From Bacteroidota bacterium (GTDB lineage Bacteria > Bacteroidota > Bacteroidia > Flavobacteriales_C > GCA-002722245), in the NCBI GenBank assembly GCA_026390935.1, contig JAPLEZ010000093.1, positions 1 to 32,739 of the forward strand: a stretch of 32,739 nt of DNA, read 5' to 3'. The translations under genes were made by a program, and so were the position numbers. Positions 15,144 through 22,992 of the stretch are shown here, one piece after another. A model generated the notes under the pieces. The model worked only from the letters and a program-made list of their open reading frames with translations. It was not told the origin of the DNA and ran no database searches. Positions within the stretch are counted from its first letter, which is position 1; each line of letters begins with the position of its first letter.

Positions 15144-16493
15144 CTACTTGGTCACCGGAACATACCACACATCCTCTTCCAAATCAACACCGCCACCCAT
15201 TTCCTCCTGCACTACTCTATCCACAATAAAAACGCCTTTTTCCGCCATTTTCAAAAAGGTGTCGATGCCATTGTTTGGAAATCCAATACGAGTGCGATGA
15301 ATATTGAACTGATCAGCAAATTTTCTGTTGAATGCTTTTTCCACACCTTCCTTACCTAGCATAAATCCGAGCATTCCACCCCATGTTGCGGTTGGATTAT
15401 CGGAATCCCATCCAGCCAAAGCGCCAATTTTTATTGTTTCTACAATATCTCCTTCGCCATACAACAAACTGATGATGCTTGATGCGAAATTGATTCCACC
15501 TGCAAAACAGCCATTGCAATATCTGTTTTGAGAAGTGATGTTGTAACCATCCAATTGATCCACCTGATAACGTTGGTAAACTTCATCTCTCACCTGTTCC
15601 CAAGGAATATTAGCATCGTATCTGCTTTTCACGAAATCGAACATTTTAGCCGAATAAGAATCATTTGGCAAATGTTTTCGTGCTTCAAGCGCCATCCACA
15701 TAATTTTGTCCTTCATCAATTTTTTTTCATCCACAGATGAGGCTAAAGAATACATCGTTACATAATATTCGGAAATCCATTGTGCATTATTTCTTGCTGT
15801 AGTTTGAATAGGCAAGGCTGCCATTTTTAAAGCAATATCAGGACGTGCTGGAGCAAAGAAACCAAAAATTTCTGTGGTGAGTTGCGCATCAATCATTTCA
15901 AATTCGGGATTGTTTTTTGGATCACTGGTTTCGGGCGGAAGCATTCCAGCGCGCATCAAATCAAAAGCTTTTTGATTGGACACCCACAAATAATTTTCTT
16001 CTTCCACCTTAATGTGTTTCAACCAACCCTCCTTAATTTGCTGAGGACTTAGCATACTTGTTTTATTGGAAAACAAAAGATCCTGATAAATATATTCAAT
16101 GTCGGTATCGTCATCGGCACCCCAAATTTCTCCTGGATTTTTAAAAACAAAATCAATATTTTTCGACAAATCACTTGGCACGCCTTGTCCCCAAATACTT
16201 GGCTGATCGGGTTTTCCCCAATCGTTGCGGGTATAAAATGCTCCTGTTTTAATTTCACCGATGTTTCCAATTTTATCCATTTCAGTCACCAAACCCGTCC
16301 AATTGGCAATGCATTGTCCGAGCCAAAATCCTTGCAATTGATTTAAATATTTTGATCGGGAAATTTTTTTGTCGCTAGACTTTGGAACATATTTTTTGTA
16401 TTCAAAATCCTTATTTACCAATGAATTTTCGGGCGTTGCAGAAGTGCAAGCCAACATCAAAGCACAACAAATAAAAAAAATATTTTTTCGCAT
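15144..16493 (-). CDS. ADP-ribosylglycohydrolase-family lipoprotein
   Basis: 449 aa. A lipoprotein signal (MRKNIFFICCALMLAC, Cys16) places it in the envelope. The ARH fold is shown by DDDTD (127-131) and GWDSDN (361-366), the two aspartate clusters that hold the metal ions in this family, with the last followed by PTATWGGMLGFMLG. The first family motif, usually GxxxGDxxG, here reads GQCIANWTG (59-67), so the usual Asp is Asn. The enzyme probably hydrolyses an N- or O-glycosidic bond to ribose, in ADP-ribose conjugates or nucleosides. The gene lies 6 bp after a sugar porter gene and in one operon with ribokinase, which fits release of ribose outside the inner membrane. The substrate is inferred. 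Confidence 0.82.
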   Translation of the reverse strand: MRKNIFFICCALMLACTSATPENSLVNKDFEYKKYVPKSSDKKISRSKYLNQLQGFWLGQCIANWTGLVTEMDKIGNIGEIKTGAFYTRNDWGKPDQPSIWGQGVPSDLSKNIDFVFKNPGEIWGADDDTDIEYIYQDLLFSNKTSMLSPQQIKEGWLKHIKVEEENYLWVSNQKAFDLMRAGMLPPETSDPKNNPEFEMIDAQLTTEIFGFFAPARPDIALKMAALPIQTTARNNAQWISEYYVTMYSLASSVDEKKLMKDKIMWMALEARKHLPNDSYSAKMFDFVKSRYDANIPWEQVRDEVYQRYQVDQLDGYNITSQNRYCNGCFAGGINFASSIISLLYGEGDIVETIKIGALAGWDSDNPTATWGGMLGFMLGKEGVEKAFNRKFADQFNIHRTRIGFPNNGIDTFLKMAEKGVFIVDRVVQEEMGGGVDLEEDVWYVPVTK

Positions 16494-16499
16494 GATTTC

Positions 16500-17492
16500 T
16501 TATTTTGATAAAATAATTACGAGCAATCCCGACACGTAAAACAAAAACATACACGCAATTAAAATATTGGTGATGCGTGGTGCATTTTTAAATTCCTTCC
16601 AAATAAAAACGCCCCAAATTGCAGCAATCAAAGTAGCGCCTTGTCCCAATCCATAAGAGATGGCGAAGCCCGCCTTCCCCGATGCGATGATATTGAATGC
16701 TGTACCAATACCCCAAATTAAGCCTCCTAAAATACCAGCCAAATGACTTTTTCTGCTGCCACTAAAATAATCGCTGTAGCTTACAGGATTTCCAGCGAAA
16801 GGCCTTTTCATTAAAATAGTATTGAATAAAAAATTACTAATCAATGCGCCTAAAACCATCACCACAAAAGCAGTATAAGGAGTTAGCATCCCTGCTTCTG
16901 GAGCAGAAAAATCGGGAGAAATTCCCTTCGCAACAAAAGGATAAAACGAGCCCATTAGCACTCCACTAACGACCGACAGCGCAATTCCTTTGCTTGACAC
17001 TTTGGTGCCTGCAGTAGCTTTGCGATACGCAGCAGCAGTAAATAAAATAGCTACCATCACCATCACCACTCCTAAAATTAAAAGTAAAAAATCACCCATT
17101 GGCGCCAGCATATAATTTAGCAAAACACCCAAAATTAAAGCGATGCCAATGCCCACCGGAAAGGCCACCGCCATGCCTGCTAAATTGAGTGCAGCCACCA
17201 ACAAAATATTGGCAAGATTGAAAATTATGCCACCAATAAATGCCGAGAGTAAATTAGAACTTTCGGCCTGATTTATATCAGTGGCGAATGATCGTCCAGC
17301 CTCTCCACTACTTCCTAAAGTAAAGGCCAGCACTATTGAAAAGAGGAACATCCCTAAAATGTAATCCCAATAAAACAATTCAAATCTCCAGTTTTTATCG
17401 GCCAACTTTTGTGTGTTCGCCCAAGAGCCCCAGCACAACATTGTGATGATGCAAAACAAAACGGCACTTCCGTAACTTTCTACTATAAACAT
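16500..17492 (-). CDS. GRP-family (glucose/ribose porter-like) sugar permease, DMT superfamily
   Basis: 330 aa with about ten hydrophobic helices. The N-terminal region ITMLCWGSWANTQKL followed by WRFELFYWDYILG is a strong signature of the Bacteroidota branch of the glucose/ribose porter family, related to RbsU/GlcU and RhaT. The Gly-rich GLIWGIGTAFNIIASGKAG and SYGLGQGATLIAAIWGVFIWKE stretches are further family traits. It should carry a free sugar across the inner membrane. It sits 9 bp after the ribokinase stop and 6 bp before the ADP-ribosylglycohydrolase-like gene, so ribose is the likeliest cargo. Confidence 0.85.
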   Translation of the reverse strand: MFIVESYGSAVLFCIITMLCWGSWANTQKLADKNWRFELFYWDYILGMFLFSIVLAFTLGSSGEAGRSFATDINQAESSNLLSAFIGGIIFNLANILLVAALNLAGMAVAFPVGIGIALILGVLLNYMLAPMGDFLLLILGVVMVMVAILFTAAAYRKATAGTKVSSKGIALSVVSGVLMGSFYPFVAKGISPDFSAPEAGMLTPYTAFVVMVLGALISNFLFNTILMKRPFAGNPVSYSDYFSGSRKSHLAGILGGLIWGIGTAFNIIASGKAGFAISYGLGQGATLIAAIWGVFIWKEFKNAPRITNILIACMFLFYVSGLLVIILSK

Positions 17493-17501
17493 ATTTTTTT
17501 C

Positions 17502-18425
17502 TTAAGCGGTAAATGTAGTTTCTGCGATTTCCTTTTTGTAAGGAATTGAACTTTGCGCACCCATTCTGGTAACAGAAATGGAGGCAGCACGCACAGCAAA
17601 TTCCACTGCTTCTTTGATGCTTAATTTTTCTGATAAAGCTACCGACAATGCGCCATTGAAAACATCGCCCGCCGCAGTGGTATCAATTGCTTTTACTTTA
17701 GGCGCAGAAACTGTTCCGGTGAATTCATCCGACAAAATAAATGCGCCGTTGGAGCCCATAGTAATGATCACATTTTTCACACCACGGGCTCTTATTTTTT
17801 CAGCCGCTTTTTTTGCAGATGCAACGTCGCTTACTGTAATGCCTGATAAAATTGCTGCTTCGGTTTCATTTGGGGTGATGACGAAAACAGTTTTCAATAA
17901 TTCATCAGACAATTTAGTAGCGGGTGCTGGATTTAAAATAAATTTTTTACCTGCTGCCAATGCCGATTTACCAATGAATTCAACAGTATCCATTGGAATT
18001 TCCAATTGCGTTATAACAATTTCCGCAGCTTGTATAACTGCAGCAGCACGTTGAATATCGTCAACATTTAATGCGCTATTTGCACCAGGCGCAACCACTA
18101 TACTATTTTCACCTTTATCGTCGACAGAAATCAACGCAACACCCGATGGATTTTGCGGATCGGCCACAATTAAAGAGGTGTCAATACCTTCTTTTTTAAA
18201 AGTGAAAACAGCTTGCTTCCCAAACAAATCATTGCCTACACGAGCAATGAAAAGCACAGCTCCTCCTAAGCGAGAGGCAGCAACGGCCTGATTGGCTCCT
18301 TTGCCTCCCGGATTCATAAAGAATTTTTTACCCATTACGGTTTCACCCGGTTTTGGTAGTTTTTCTGATTGGATCACCATATCAGAGTTACTGCTTCCTA
18401 TCACTATTATTTTTGCTGCGCTCAT
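17502..18425 (-). CDS. rbsK: Ribokinase (PfkB family)
   Basis: 307 aa, normal for RbsK. GSSNSDMVIQ at the N-terminus, the substrate-binding NPGGKGANQAVAASRLGG, the ATP-site PNETEAAIL and the anion-hole/catalytic DTTAAGDVFNGAL (catalytic Asp in AAGD) are all present. It phosphorylates D-ribose to ribose 5-phosphate. It is the first gene of a three-gene operon with a sugar porter and a ribosyl-hydrolase-like lipoprotein, so incoming ribose would be trapped by this enzyme. A good Bacteroidota promoter lies just upstream. Confidence 0.93.
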   Translation of the reverse strand: MSAAKIIVIGSSNSDMVIQSEKLPKPGETVMGKKFFMNPGGKGANQAVAASRLGGAVLFIARVGNDLFGKQAVFTFKKEGIDTSLIVADPQNPSGVALISVDDKGENSIVVAPGANSALNVDDIQRAAAVIQAAEIVITQLEIPMDTVEFIGKSALAAGKKFILNPAPATKLSDELLKTVFVITPNETEAAILSGITVSDVASAKKAAEKIRARGVKNVIITMGSNGAFILSDEFTGTVSAPKVKAIDTTAAGDVFNGALSVALSEKLSIKEAVEFAVRAASISVTRMGAQSSIPYKKEIAETTFTA

Positions 18426-18442
18426 AATTTTTGTTCTTTACT

Positions 18443-18472
18443 CAAAGATAGTTGGCGACTCAAAAAACACAA
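18443..18472 (-). promoter_or_regulatory. Bacteroidota-type promoter of the rbsK operon
   Basis: On the minus strand TATCTTTG (18443-18450) is a perfect TAnnTTTG -7 box with a TTG (18470-18472) exactly 19 bp upstream. This is the same spacing as at the YceI promoter. It lies about 20 bp before the rbsK ATG. Confidence 0.65.
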
Positions 18473-18523
18473 GTCCTCTTTTTGGTTGATACAGACAATC
18501 ATAAAAGTTTAAAAACAACACAA

Positions 18524-20035
18524 CTATCTGGAATTAAACTTTTTACTTAACAAGGAAACAAAACTCTGTTTTGAAATTTTTGCTTCCAACCAGCAGTCGA
18601 AATCAAACAATTTCGTCATTTGTTCCTCTTCATTTAAAGAACGGAAATCCCTTTGACAAGCAAGCAGACATTTTTTTTCTGATGCTTCATCATTGGCTTT
18701 TATCACATTTCTAAAGAATTTAAAGAGCATTTTTTCCAAACGAAACAAAGTACCATGCTTTTTTAATTTGCGCTCAAAGCCCCGTATTTCATAGTTGATG
18801 TATTCGTGATTTTCCATTTCGTAATGCACCAGCAAAGCCACCATCCTGCTCATCGTCACATATTCCTGTGAAACCAAAGTGGTGTCATTATTCAATATCA
18901 AGTTTAAAGAATACAGACAATTTTTCCATTCTTTCAATCCGAAATAAACTATGGCATTGTAGTAAAACACTTTGGCGTTGGCTACCGACAATACCGATTT
19001 GGAGCGTTTTGTAAATTGATCTTTGTGCGACAACAACACTTTTTTTGCTTCCTCAAAATTCCCTTGTCCGATATGAAAAATGATTTCAAACTGATAAATC
19101 AACGCCCACAATTGCTCTTCTTCACGATCTTTCTGATTTAAGTTTTTCAGCTTATCAATAAAAAAGGGAAGCGCTTCATAACTACCAATGGCTTGCAAAT
19201 TATTTAATATGCCTTCCACTACATATATATAATAGAGTGCGTTTTCTTCCCACAAAAAAGAATATTTTTGGAAGAGTTCATCGAGCTCACGGTAAATATC
19301 CAAACTCAATTCCGGACTCCCGATCAAGCGGAAATACACCGATTGAAAAAGCATGTGCAACTGCTGAGAATGAAAAGAATGATAATGCGGATTGGAAATT
19401 AAACTGGATTCCGACAAAACCAAATCGTCAAATTTTTGCTTTTCTTCTTCACTGCGAACAACGCCCTTTTGTACAAAACGGTGCAAAAGCAATTGGTACA
19501 AATCGGCGTGAGCGCTAATGTGCATTTCGTGCTCTACCAATGAACGAATGAGAGATTGTTTTTCTATTAAATCCTCTTCACTTACATTCAAAAAATCGGT
19601 GCGAGTGTAATATTCCAATTCCAAATTGGCAGCTTCTAAAAAGTAATAATTTTTCTCGTGCTTCTTGGCCAATACTTTCACTTTTTCCAGTTGCGACAAG
19701 CACTCGGCATAAACACCTTTTTTATATAAGAAACGCGCTTCCTGCAATAAGCGCAACAAAACAGCATCAATGTTTTGATCGGCATCATATGCCCTCATAC
19801 TTTTCATCAACACCTTGAAAAGATATTTCAATGTAACTTCAAAAGAAGCTTTTTTTGCTTGTGCTTCAAATTGTTGCTTGAGTTCCGATCGATCGGTAAT
19901 TCCTTTATCGATTAAATCAAAGAGCACCAAATAAAATTTATCTCCTTCCTGAATGGAGGAGAATAATTTAAAATAGCGTTTCTCTGATTTGCTTAAGGAA
20001 CAAACCAATAAAACAACATCACTAATTTTTGCCAT
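18524..20035 (-). CDS. Large alpha-helical (TPR-like) protein of unknown function
   Basis: 503 aa with no signal peptide and no catalytic motif that I can recognise. The whole length looks like paired amphipathic helices with A/Y/L patterns (for example GVYAECLSQLEKVKVLAKKH, FEEAKKVLLSHKDQF, AKVFYYNAIVYFGLKEWKNC), which suggests tetratricopeptide-type repeats. The N-terminus (ISDVVLLVCSLSKSEKRYFKLFS) resembles a conserved opening of uncharacterised Bacteroidota proteins. It stands alone between the rbsK operon and a divergent pirin gene. A scaffolding or regulatory role is possible but not shown by the sequence. Confidence 0.75.
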   Translation of the reverse strand: MAKISDVVLLVCSLSKSEKRYFKLFSSIQEGDKFYLVLFDLIDKGITDRSELKQQFEAQAKKASFEVTLKYLFKVLMKSMRAYDADQNIDAVLLRLLQEARFLYKKGVYAECLSQLEKVKVLAKKHEKNYYFLEAANLELEYYTRTDFLNVSEEDLIEKQSLIRSLVEHEMHISAHADLYQLLLHRFVQKGVVRSEEEKQKFDDLVLSESSLISNPHYHSFHSQQLHMLFQSVYFRLIGSPELSLDIYRELDELFQKYSFLWEENALYYIYVVEGILNNLQAIGSYEALPFFIDKLKNLNQKDREEEQLWALIYQFEIIFHIGQGNFEEAKKVLLSHKDQFTKRSKSVLSVANAKVFYYNAIVYFGLKEWKNCLYSLNLILNNDTTLVSQEYVTMSRMVALLVHYEMENHEYINYEIRGFERKLKKHGTLFRLEKMLFKFFRNVIKANDEASEKKCLLACQRDFRSLNEEEQMTKLFDFDCWLEAKISKQSFVSLLSKKFNSR

Positions 20036-20145
20036 AAATCCCCTTAAAGTAATTCAGATTAAAAGTTAACAAATATAAATTGTAAAAGGAACAAGAAGCG
20101 GAAACAATTAAAAATACTTATTTTCAAAGCCTCAGATAAAACAAT

Positions 20146-20862
20146 ATGGCCAAAGGAATTATACACAAAGCCGATTCTCGGGGACACGCTGATCATGGCT
20201 GGCTGAAAAGCCACCACTCATTTAGTTTTGCCAATTATTATGATCCACAACGTATGCACTTTGGCGTATTACGTGTGCTCAACGACGACGATATCGCAGG
20301 TGGAATGGGCTTTGGCACACATCCTCATGCCAACATGGAAATTATTACCATTCCTTTGGAAGGCGATTTACAACATAAAGACAGTATGGGCAACGGCACC
20401 ATCATTAAAAATGGTGATGTGCAGGTAATGAGCGCCGGAACAGGCATTCAGCATAGCGAGTTCAATGCCAATGAAGACAAAGCGGTGAAATTGCTGCAAA
20501 TTTGGGTGATTCCGAATAAACAAAATGTAACACCTCGTTACCAGCAAATTACCTTGAACCCCGCCGACCGCCACAATCAGCTGCAACAAATATTGTCACC
20601 AAACCCCGATGACGCAGGAGTTTGGATCCATCAAAATGCATGGTTTTATTTGTCTAAATCTGATCAAGGAAAAACCACCGAATACACGCTGAAATCAGAG
20701 AAAAACGGGATATACCTTTTTGTGCTCAACGGTGAAATCAGCATTGCCGATCAAACGCTGAGTTCTCGCGACGCTATTGGTATCTGGGAGATTGATACCA
20801 CCTCAATAACAGCAGAAAGTGACGCTGAATTTTTGTTGATGGAAGTACCGATGGCGGTTTAA
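20146..20862 (+). CDS. Pirin family protein (YhhW-like quercetin dioxygenase type)
   Basis: 238 aa, two cupin halves. The N-terminal cupin carries the pirin metal ligands H59, H61, H103 and E105 (THPHANMEIIT and GTGIQHSEFN). The start has the family's typical R-G-H-x-D-H-G-W-L-K-SHHSFSFANYYDP. The enzyme is expected to bind a single Fe or similar metal in the cytoplasm; relatives such as E. coli YhhW cleave quercetin in vitro, while physiological roles vary. Length is normal for the short YhhW group. The stop is followed within 2 bp by a palindromic element. Confidence 0.92.
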   Translation: MAKGIIHKADSRGHADHGWLKSHHSFSFANYYDPQRMHFGVLRVLNDDDIAGGMGFGTHPHANMEIITIPLEGDLQHKDSMGNGTIIKNGDVQVMSAGTGIQHSEFNANEDKAVKLLQIWVIPNKQNVTPRYQQITLNPADRHNQLQQILSPNPDDAGVWIHQNAWFYLSKSDQGKTTEYTLKSEKNGIYLFVLNGEISIADQTLSSRDAIGIWEIDTTSITAESDAEFLLMEVPMAV

Positions 20863-20863
20863 T

Positions 20864-20979
20864 TACTCGCGCGCGTCTCCAGACGCGTGCGGATTTAATC
20901 AGGCATTTATAATGCCTTTCTTTTTAAGCAATATAATTGCTAAGATAAATGCGCACGCGTCTGGAGACGGGCGCGAGTA
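20864..20979. repeat. Cloverleaf-type palindromic element, copy 2 (116 bp)
   Basis: Outer arms 20864-20897 and 20946-20979 are 34-bp inverted repeats with two mismatches. Each arm is itself a hairpin (cgcgtct-cc-agacgcg, 20872-20887). Two inner hairpins are present: aggcatt-tat-aatgcct (20901-20917) and agcaat-ata-attgct (20927-20941). Read on the minus strand, the order of inner hairpins equals that of the copy at 11924-12034, and the arms match it closely. It fills nearly the whole gap between two convergent genes. Confidence 0.87.
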
Positions 20980-20984
20980 TGCCC

Positions 20985-22208
20985 CTAGCCAATTTCCGCT
21001 AATATCTTCTCAGTAGCACCCGACTGCGTTTGCAACCACTTCAACTGATTTTGCTTAATCTCGTTCAAAACATTCGGCGAAGCCAGAAGATCACTTAAAA
21101 TCTTTTGAAATTCGGCAGAATTGTTCACACAAAATCCACTTTGCAATTGAATCATTTCTCCCGCTTCATCAAATTTTTGATGTTTCGGTCCGAAAATCAC
21201 CGGCAAACCAAAACAAGCCGGCTCCAAAATATTGTGAATGCCTGAGCCAAATCCGCCACCAATCACTGACACAGTGCCGTATTGATATAAAGAAGACAAA
21301 ATCCCAATGCAATTAATGATGATCACTTTTGGAGTGCTGGTCGCGGTTTCAATATTGCTCCATAAAACAACATTTTCAAACTTTTTCTCCAAAGCAGAAA
21401 TCGCGTTTTCAGATATTTCATGAGGAGCAATAATCAACACCGTATCCTTATCCATAGAAGGGAAATACTGCACTAAAAAAGCATTTTCGTCTTCCCAAGT
21501 GCTACCAGCAACGATCACCTTTTTGCCCTGCAACAATTGCGCTAATCGAGGAAATTGCAAAGGATTTTTAGAAAGCGTGATCACCCTATCAATGCGGGTA
21601 TCTCCGGCAAAGGTTGCATTATCAATTCCATGTACATTCAGAGTTTGCAAAGACGCTTCATCTTGCACAAAAAAATGAGTGAAGCCATCTTTCAACCGTT
21701 GTAAAAACCAAGCGCCTTTTTCCTGAAAAAATATCTGTTGTTTTCTGAATTTTCCAGAAATAAGATAAGTCGGAATTTTATGCTCGTGCAGCACACTTAA
21801 TAAATTGAACCAGAATTCATATTTAACAATGAAAAGCCGATGAGGATTGACTTTCTCCACGAAATCCGTCATCCTTCCTTTTAAATCCAAGGGCAAATAA
21901 GTCACCCAATCCGCCAACTCATAATTTTTGCGAATTTCATAACCCGAAGGCGAATAAAAAGTGATCAGTATTTTTTCGTCGGGATGAAGCATTTTTATTC
22001 TTTCAATGAGCGGACGTCCCTGCTCAAACTCCCCCAATGACGCACAATGGAACCAGTTTATCTTTTGCTGTTTATTCTTGTTATCGGGCAAATTCTTGAT
22101 GAGATTTCGTCGTCCCCGTACCCACAACTTAGCTTTGTAATTGAATAACGCTGCCAAACGGATACTGAAACCGTACATCAAAATTCCTATGGTGTAAATG
22201 AATTGCAT
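20985..22208 (-). CDS. waaA: 3-deoxy-D-manno-octulosonic acid (Kdo) transferase
   Basis: 407 aa, slightly shorter than E. coli WaaA (425). The N-terminal membrane-associated helix (IYTIGILMYGFSIRLAALF) leads to WFHCASLGEFEQGRPL, the family's conserved segment with the catalytic Glu. The GT-B C-terminal half has IVAGSTWEDE, IIAPHEI, SVIGGGFGSGIHNILEPACFGLPVIFGPKHQKF, the CMP-Kdo-binding region. It adds Kdo to the lipid A precursor at the inner membrane, so this is a Gram-negative LPS maker. Its ATG overlaps the upstream stop (TAATG), showing translational coupling to the barrel-like gene. Confidence 0.95.
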   Translation of the reverse strand: MQFIYTIGILMYGFSIRLAALFNYKAKLWVRGRRNLIKNLPDNKNKQQKINWFHCASLGEFEQGRPLIERIKMLHPDEKILITFYSPSGYEIRKNYELADWVTYLPLDLKGRMTDFVEKVNPHRLFIVKYEFWFNLLSVLHEHKIPTYLISGKFRKQQIFFQEKGAWFLQRLKDGFTHFFVQDEASLQTLNVHGIDNATFAGDTRIDRVITLSKNPLQFPRLAQLLQGKKVIVAGSTWEDENAFLVQYFPSMDKDTVLIIAPHEISENAISALEKKFENVVLWSNIETATSTPKVIIINCIGILSSLYQYGTVSVIGGGFGSGIHNILEPACFGLPVIFGPKHQKFDEAGEMIQLQSGFCVNNSAEFQKILSDLLASPNVLNEIKQNQLKWLQTQSGATEKILAEIG

Positions 22209-22933
22209 TAATCTATAAATTCTTCCTCATCATTATTAGCATACACGGGAATGATCCATCCTGCCTGAATTCCAAACATAAAATTAAAATGCCAGGATTC
22301 GTCTGCTGCGCCGTTAAAGTAATTATACTTTCTCAAATTTTTCAAAAGTGCCTCTTCGGCAAACAATTCCAAATAAAAATTAATTCTTTTTTTCGGACCT
22401 AAATGCGTCCACCTAATTTCTTGTTTTACAGATGGACCTAGAGAATACTGATCATATCCCTTGATGGATTCGGAGGATAAAAAAGGCAGAGTAGAACCTA
22501 GCGATCGGATGGCCAATCGGTTTTGCAAAGCACCAGCACAAAAATTCAAACCTAAAAAATCATTAACCTTCAGCGGAATAGCCCTGCCAATACTGGCATA
22601 AAAACCATTGCCTCTGAAAAACACCGCAACATCCGTAAGCGATCCATCACTGGCGATAAACAGGCCTTCCGAAGTGCGCAAAGCAGCAAAAATATCAGGT
22701 CCGGCATAATCGCCAAACAAAAAATAATATTGCAGTCCCATCGTCAATTTATTAAGCTTATAAGAATAACCTACTCCTATCCGATTGATATACGTGCTTT
22801 TTTGGGCCACTTCACCATTGCCCCAAGCACCGCTATACGACAGATCAAATAGATGGGTATTCCCCTGTGTTTGAGCCCTTCCAACAGAAAAAGCACAAAT
22901 GAAAAAAAGACAGAAAAAAAGAGATCTACTCAT
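22208..22933 (-). CDS. Predicted outer-membrane beta-barrel protein coupled to waaA
   Basis: 241 aa. The signal peptide (MSRSLFFCLFFICAFSVGRAQ) is followed by alternating aromatic/polar strands (HLFDLSYSGAWGN, RIGVGYSYKL, LTMGLQYYFLFGDY, GFYASIGRAIPL, INFYLELFAEEALL, HFNFMFGIQAGWIIPVY), as in a small outer-membrane barrel. No enzymatic motif could be identified with certainty. The gene is fused to waaA by a 1-bp stop/start overlap, which suggests a role in the envelope or LPS. The short acidic tail after the last strand is unusual for a barrel, so the topology is uncertain. Confidence 0.7.
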   Translation of the reverse strand: MSRSLFFCLFFICAFSVGRAQTQGNTHLFDLSYSGAWGNGEVAQKSTYINRIGVGYSYKLNKLTMGLQYYFLFGDYAGPDIFAALRTSEGLFIASDGSLTDVAVFFRGNGFYASIGRAIPLKVNDFLGLNFCAGALQNRLAIRSLGSTLPFLSSESIKGYDQYSLGPSVKQEIRWTHLGPKKRINFYLELFAEEALLKNLRKYNYFNGAADESWHFNFMFGIQAGWIIPVYANNDEEEFID

Positions 22934-22992
22934 AGCTTAAAAAACTGCGTAAAGTTAGGGTGAAATTATTATCTTCGCCTGAAATATTTAAA

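Noticed and set aside
20070-20077. Perfect -7 box TATATTTG (minus strand) before the 503-aa helical protein
   Set aside because: No TTG lies at the usual 17-23-bp distance upstream, so a promoter is possible but not supported enough to list.
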